DNA of 6,310 nucleotides, from the NCBI GenBank assembly GCA_013817555.1, contig JACDCN010000128.1, positions 1 to 6,310 of the forward strand, given 5' to 3'. Shown piece after piece: positions 4,724 through 6,310 of this stretch; the first letter of the stretch is position 1, and each line of letters begins with the position of its first letter. The notes under the pieces are model-generated. The model searched no databases and was not told the origin of the DNA. It saw only the letters and a list, made by a program, of their open reading frames with translations. The translations under genes were made by a program, and so were the position numbers. This DNA is from Actinomycetota bacterium (GTDB taxonomy: Bacteria; Actinomycetota; Thermoleophilia; Gaiellales; Gaiellaceae).

Positions 4724-5358
4724 ATGACGACGAACGAGACCGCGACGAACTGCGTCACCGCCGCGGCGAGGACGAGGACGTGGAAGACCTCGTGGAAGCC
4801 GAAAGTTGCCGGGAACGGATCCGGCCAGTGGGTCGCGTAGGTCAACGCGCCGAGCGTGTACAAGACGCCGCCGACGGTCACGAGCACGGCCGACGCGATA
4901 TCGAGCTCCGTGAAGAATTGTGGTGCCACAAGCACGCCGACCCAGCCGACTAGCAGGTACACGGGTGCGATGACCCACTTGGGCGCGTCGATCCAGCTGA
5001 CGTTGAGCACGATCCCGAGCGCTGCGCCGATCCACACACACGCAAGGACGACGGCCGGGAGAACCCCCGAGAAGGCGAGGAGCGCAAACGGCGTATACGT
5101 CCCCGCGATGAATACGAAGATCATGGAGTGATCGACGCGCCTGGCCCACGCCTTTGCCCGGGCGGATCTCCAGGGCGTGCGGTGATACAAGGCGCTCGCG
5201 CCGAACATCGCGGCGAGCGCAGTCGCGTAGACGGCGACCGCGAAGCGGGCCCGTGCTCCCTCGGCGAAGGCGATGAGCGTCACACCAGCAGCCGCGGCGG
5301 CGAAGAAGGCGTACTGGTGGAAGAGTCCTCTCAGGCGGGGCGCTGCCGGCAGCTCCAT
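4720..5358 (-). CDS. Hemolysin III / PAQR family integral membrane protein
   Basis: A 212-residue, seven-helix membrane protein of the HlyIII/PAQR superfamily. The name is historical: bacterial members are putative zinc-dependent membrane hydrolases, and haemolysis is not implied. The N-terminal family motif LRGLFHQYAFF occurs at about 9-19. The three metal-site motifs are present: SALYH (Ser55-His59), RVDHSMIFVFIAGTYTPF (about 74-91) and HEVFH (His189-His193). The start at 5358 gives the normal family length. The frame is open upstream to 5544, but that stretch is low-complexity, Arg/Pro-rich and overlaps the DUF192 gene. No clear SD precedes 5358. It lies 44 bases after the DUF192 stop and overlaps the amidase start, suggesting translational coupling. 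Confidence 0.9.
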   Translation of the reverse strand: MELPAAPRLRGLFHQYAFFAAAAAGVTLIAFAEGARARFAVAVYATALAAMFGASALYHRTPWRSARAKAWARRVDHSMIFVFIAGTYTPFALLAFSGVLPAVVLACVWIGAALGIVLNVSWIDAPKWVIAPVYLLVGWVGVLVAPQFFTELDIASAVLVTVGGVLYTLGALTYATHWPDPFPATFGFHEVFHVLVLAAAVTQFVAVSFVVI

Positions 5359-5402
5359 CGTGAGATTGTGCCCGTCAGCGCGGGAGCGAAACGCGAAACC
5401 AT

Positions 5403-5861
5403 CTAGCGCGCTTGCCGTACGAGGCGGCGCAAGGCGCCGAGCGGGCCGAGCTTCTTGGCGAGACGGGTCTCCGACGCCCGGAGCTCGAGCGCGAAGCGAT
5501 ACCTGCGGCCCGGGTGGTAGATGGGACATGGATCGTCGCGACATGGAACCATTGACATCCGCCTGACGCGCTTGCCGTCGGCGTCGAAGAAGACGATGGT
5601 GAGCGGGACGAGCGTGTTCTTCATCCAGAAACCGCCGGTCGTCGACTCCGGGAACACGAACAGCATCCCATCCGCGGGCGCCCGTCGCCGGCTCATCAGC
5701 CCCAGTGAGCGGCTATCGGAGGTCAGGGCGAGCTCGGGGCGGAAGGCCACTCCGTCGAGCGTCAGCTTCGTGACCGTGGGGCCGCTGGTGCCGGAAGCGC
5801 CGACCGACCCCACGGCAAGGGCGAGAGAAGCGACGGCGATCAGAAGCGCGCGCACGTCCAA
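5403..5861 (-). CDS. Secreted DUF192 family protein
   Basis: A 152-residue exported protein. An N-terminal signal peptide (VRALLIAVASLALAVGSVGA) precedes a DUF192 domain of about 110 residues. Recognisable motifs are SLGLMSRRRAPADGMLFVFP, the signature GGFWMKNTLVPLTIVFFDAD, and the Cys pair in MVPCRDDPCPIYHPG, which may form a disulfide outside the cell. The domain's biochemical role is not established; these are small beta-barrel-like proteins, often secreted. The start is uncertain: TTG at 5861, or GTG at 5855. A GGAGG at 5877-5881 is further upstream than ideal for either (15 or 21 bases). It lies 23 bases after the TrmO stop and 44 before hemolysin III, consistent with one operon. The final 20 residues are Arg/Lys-rich. 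Confidence 0.88.
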   Translation of the reverse strand: MDVRALLIAVASLALAVGSVGASGTSGPTVTKLTLDGVAFRPELALTSDSRSLGLMSRRRAPADGMLFVFPESTTGGFWMKNTLVPLTIVFFDADGKRVRRMSMVPCRDDPCPIYHPGRRYRFALELRASETRLAKKLGPLGALRRLVRQAR

Positions 5862-5884
5862 ACGATAGGCAATACGCCTCCAGC

Positions 5885-6310
5885 TCAGGCTCGGCGGCTG
5901 CGTAGCGCAAAGCGGTCGTCAGATGTGCGTGAGAAGACCCGGTCGGCGCGCCCTTCGAACCAGCCCGAGCGCAGGTTCCCCGACGGCGTGTCGAAGAGCG
6001 GCACGAACGGCTTGAGGTCGAGCACCGGAGTTCCATCGAGGAGGTCGAGCCCTTCGACGACGACCGCGGACGGCTGGATCTCGACGATGCGGCTCAACGA
6101 GAGGCCGACCGGGTTGGGTCGCCGAGGCGAGCGCGTCGCGAACGTTCCGTGCGGCCGATCGTCGAGGAACGCCGGCACCATCGGGTCCCAGCCGAGCGTC
6201 TCGTGGAGATGCGCGAGCACCCACACATGCGAGAAGCCATCGAGATCCGAGAGGCATCCTCGATGCGCCTCGGAGACCTCGATCGTCGACTCGCCCTTCG
6301 TGTCCGCGAT
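5885..6310 (-). CDS. trmO: tRNA (N6-threonylcarbamoyladenosine(37)-N6)-methyltransferase TrmO, partial
   Basis: The visible 141 residues are the bulk of a TrmO (YaeB/VirR) protein, which methylates t6A37 in tRNA using S-adenosylmethionine. The N-terminus lies beyond the right edge; the frame is open to 6310 and begins IADTKGESTIEV. Family motifs in order are LDGFSHVWVLAHLHE, the signature GTFATRSPRRPNPVGLS, then LDLLDGTPVLDLKPFVP. The protein ends about 30 residues after the core domain, as in the short form of the family, and lacks the C-terminal extension of E. coli TrmO. A GTG at 6226 is not the true start, because GFSH conservation continues upstream of it. It is the first visible gene of the leftward directon. 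The substrate assignment rests on family membership. Confidence 0.93.
   Translation of the reverse strand: MADTKGESTIEVSEAHRGCLSDLDGFSHVWVLAHLHETLGWDPMVPAFLDDRPHGTFATRSPRRPNPVGLSLSRIVEIQPSAVVVEGLDLLDGTPVLDLKPFVPLFDTPSGNLRSGWFEGRADRVFSRTSDDRFALRSRRA

Noticed and set aside
4724..5149. 142-residue N-terminal extension of the amidase frame
   Set aside because: It is antiphase to the hemolysin III gene and Arg-rich without domain character; the signal peptide begins only at the CTG at 4723.
5359..5544. 62-residue N-terminal extension of hemolysin III
   Set aside because: It overlaps the DUF192 coding region, is Arg/Pro-rich, and the family N-terminal motif begins right after Met at 5358.
5885..6226. 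TrmO starting at the GTG at 6226
   Set aside because: The conserved GFSH and the IEV segment lie upstream of it in frame, so the gene continues past the window edge.
1..6310. Defence island, mobile element or CRISPR content
   Set aside because: No transposase, integrase, nuclease, repeat array or att-like direct repeat was seen; the genes are ordinary chromosomal families.

Overview
The window looks like chromosomal DNA from a high-GC Gram-positive bacterium, most likely an actinobacterium. ANTAR and STAS regulators, an LLM flavin oxidoreductase, a small Cys-motif protein of a type common in Actinobacteria, and the codon bias all fit. My best guess is the Thermoleophilia (Gaiella/Solirubrobacter-like). 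That placement is inferred from remembered protein families, not from a marker gene. I see no rRNA, tRNA, CRISPR array, insertion sequence or phage gene.

Left part (1-1320, all minus strand). The left edge holds the N-terminus of a secreted protein. Its signal-peptide frame has no usable start codon, and a good GTG start with a Shine-Dalgarno site (SD) lies in another frame, so a one-base frameshift is likely. About 220 non-coding bases containing a strong GC hairpin follow. Then come an SRPBCC lipid/ligand-binding protein and, upstream of it, a STAS-domain anti-sigma-factor antagonist. These two are probably co-transcribed.

Middle (1321-3762, plus strand). A divergent regulatory gap of about 300 bases separates the STAS gene from an ANTAR RNA-binding regulator. 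Its receiver domain has lost the phosphorylation residues. An LLM-class flavin-dependent oxidoreductase follows 39 bases later. Its real N-terminus needs a CTG start, behind an SD-like AAGGTAGG. A small protein with a CxCx4C motif ends the rightward block.

Right part (3775-6310, minus strand). This is a tight five-gene directon read leftward: TrmO (tRNA t6A37 methyltransferase, cut by the window edge), a secreted DUF192 protein, a hemolysin III/PAQR-like membrane protein, a secreted zinc N-acetylmuramoyl-L-alanine amidase, and a Lys/Arg/Glu-rich 65-residue protein. The amidase also lacks a canonical start. A CTG overlapping the hemolysin III stop codon (CTGA) is the best candidate. The directon ends convergently, 12 bases from the CxCx4C gene, with a small hairpin in the gap.

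The most noteworthy points are two independent apparent CTG starts within 2.5 kb, the phosphorylation-dead receiver-ANTAR protein next to a divergent STAS regulator, and the probable frameshift at the left edge. I do not see a convincing new defence or mobile system. Most of the window is ordinary core and regulatory chromosome.
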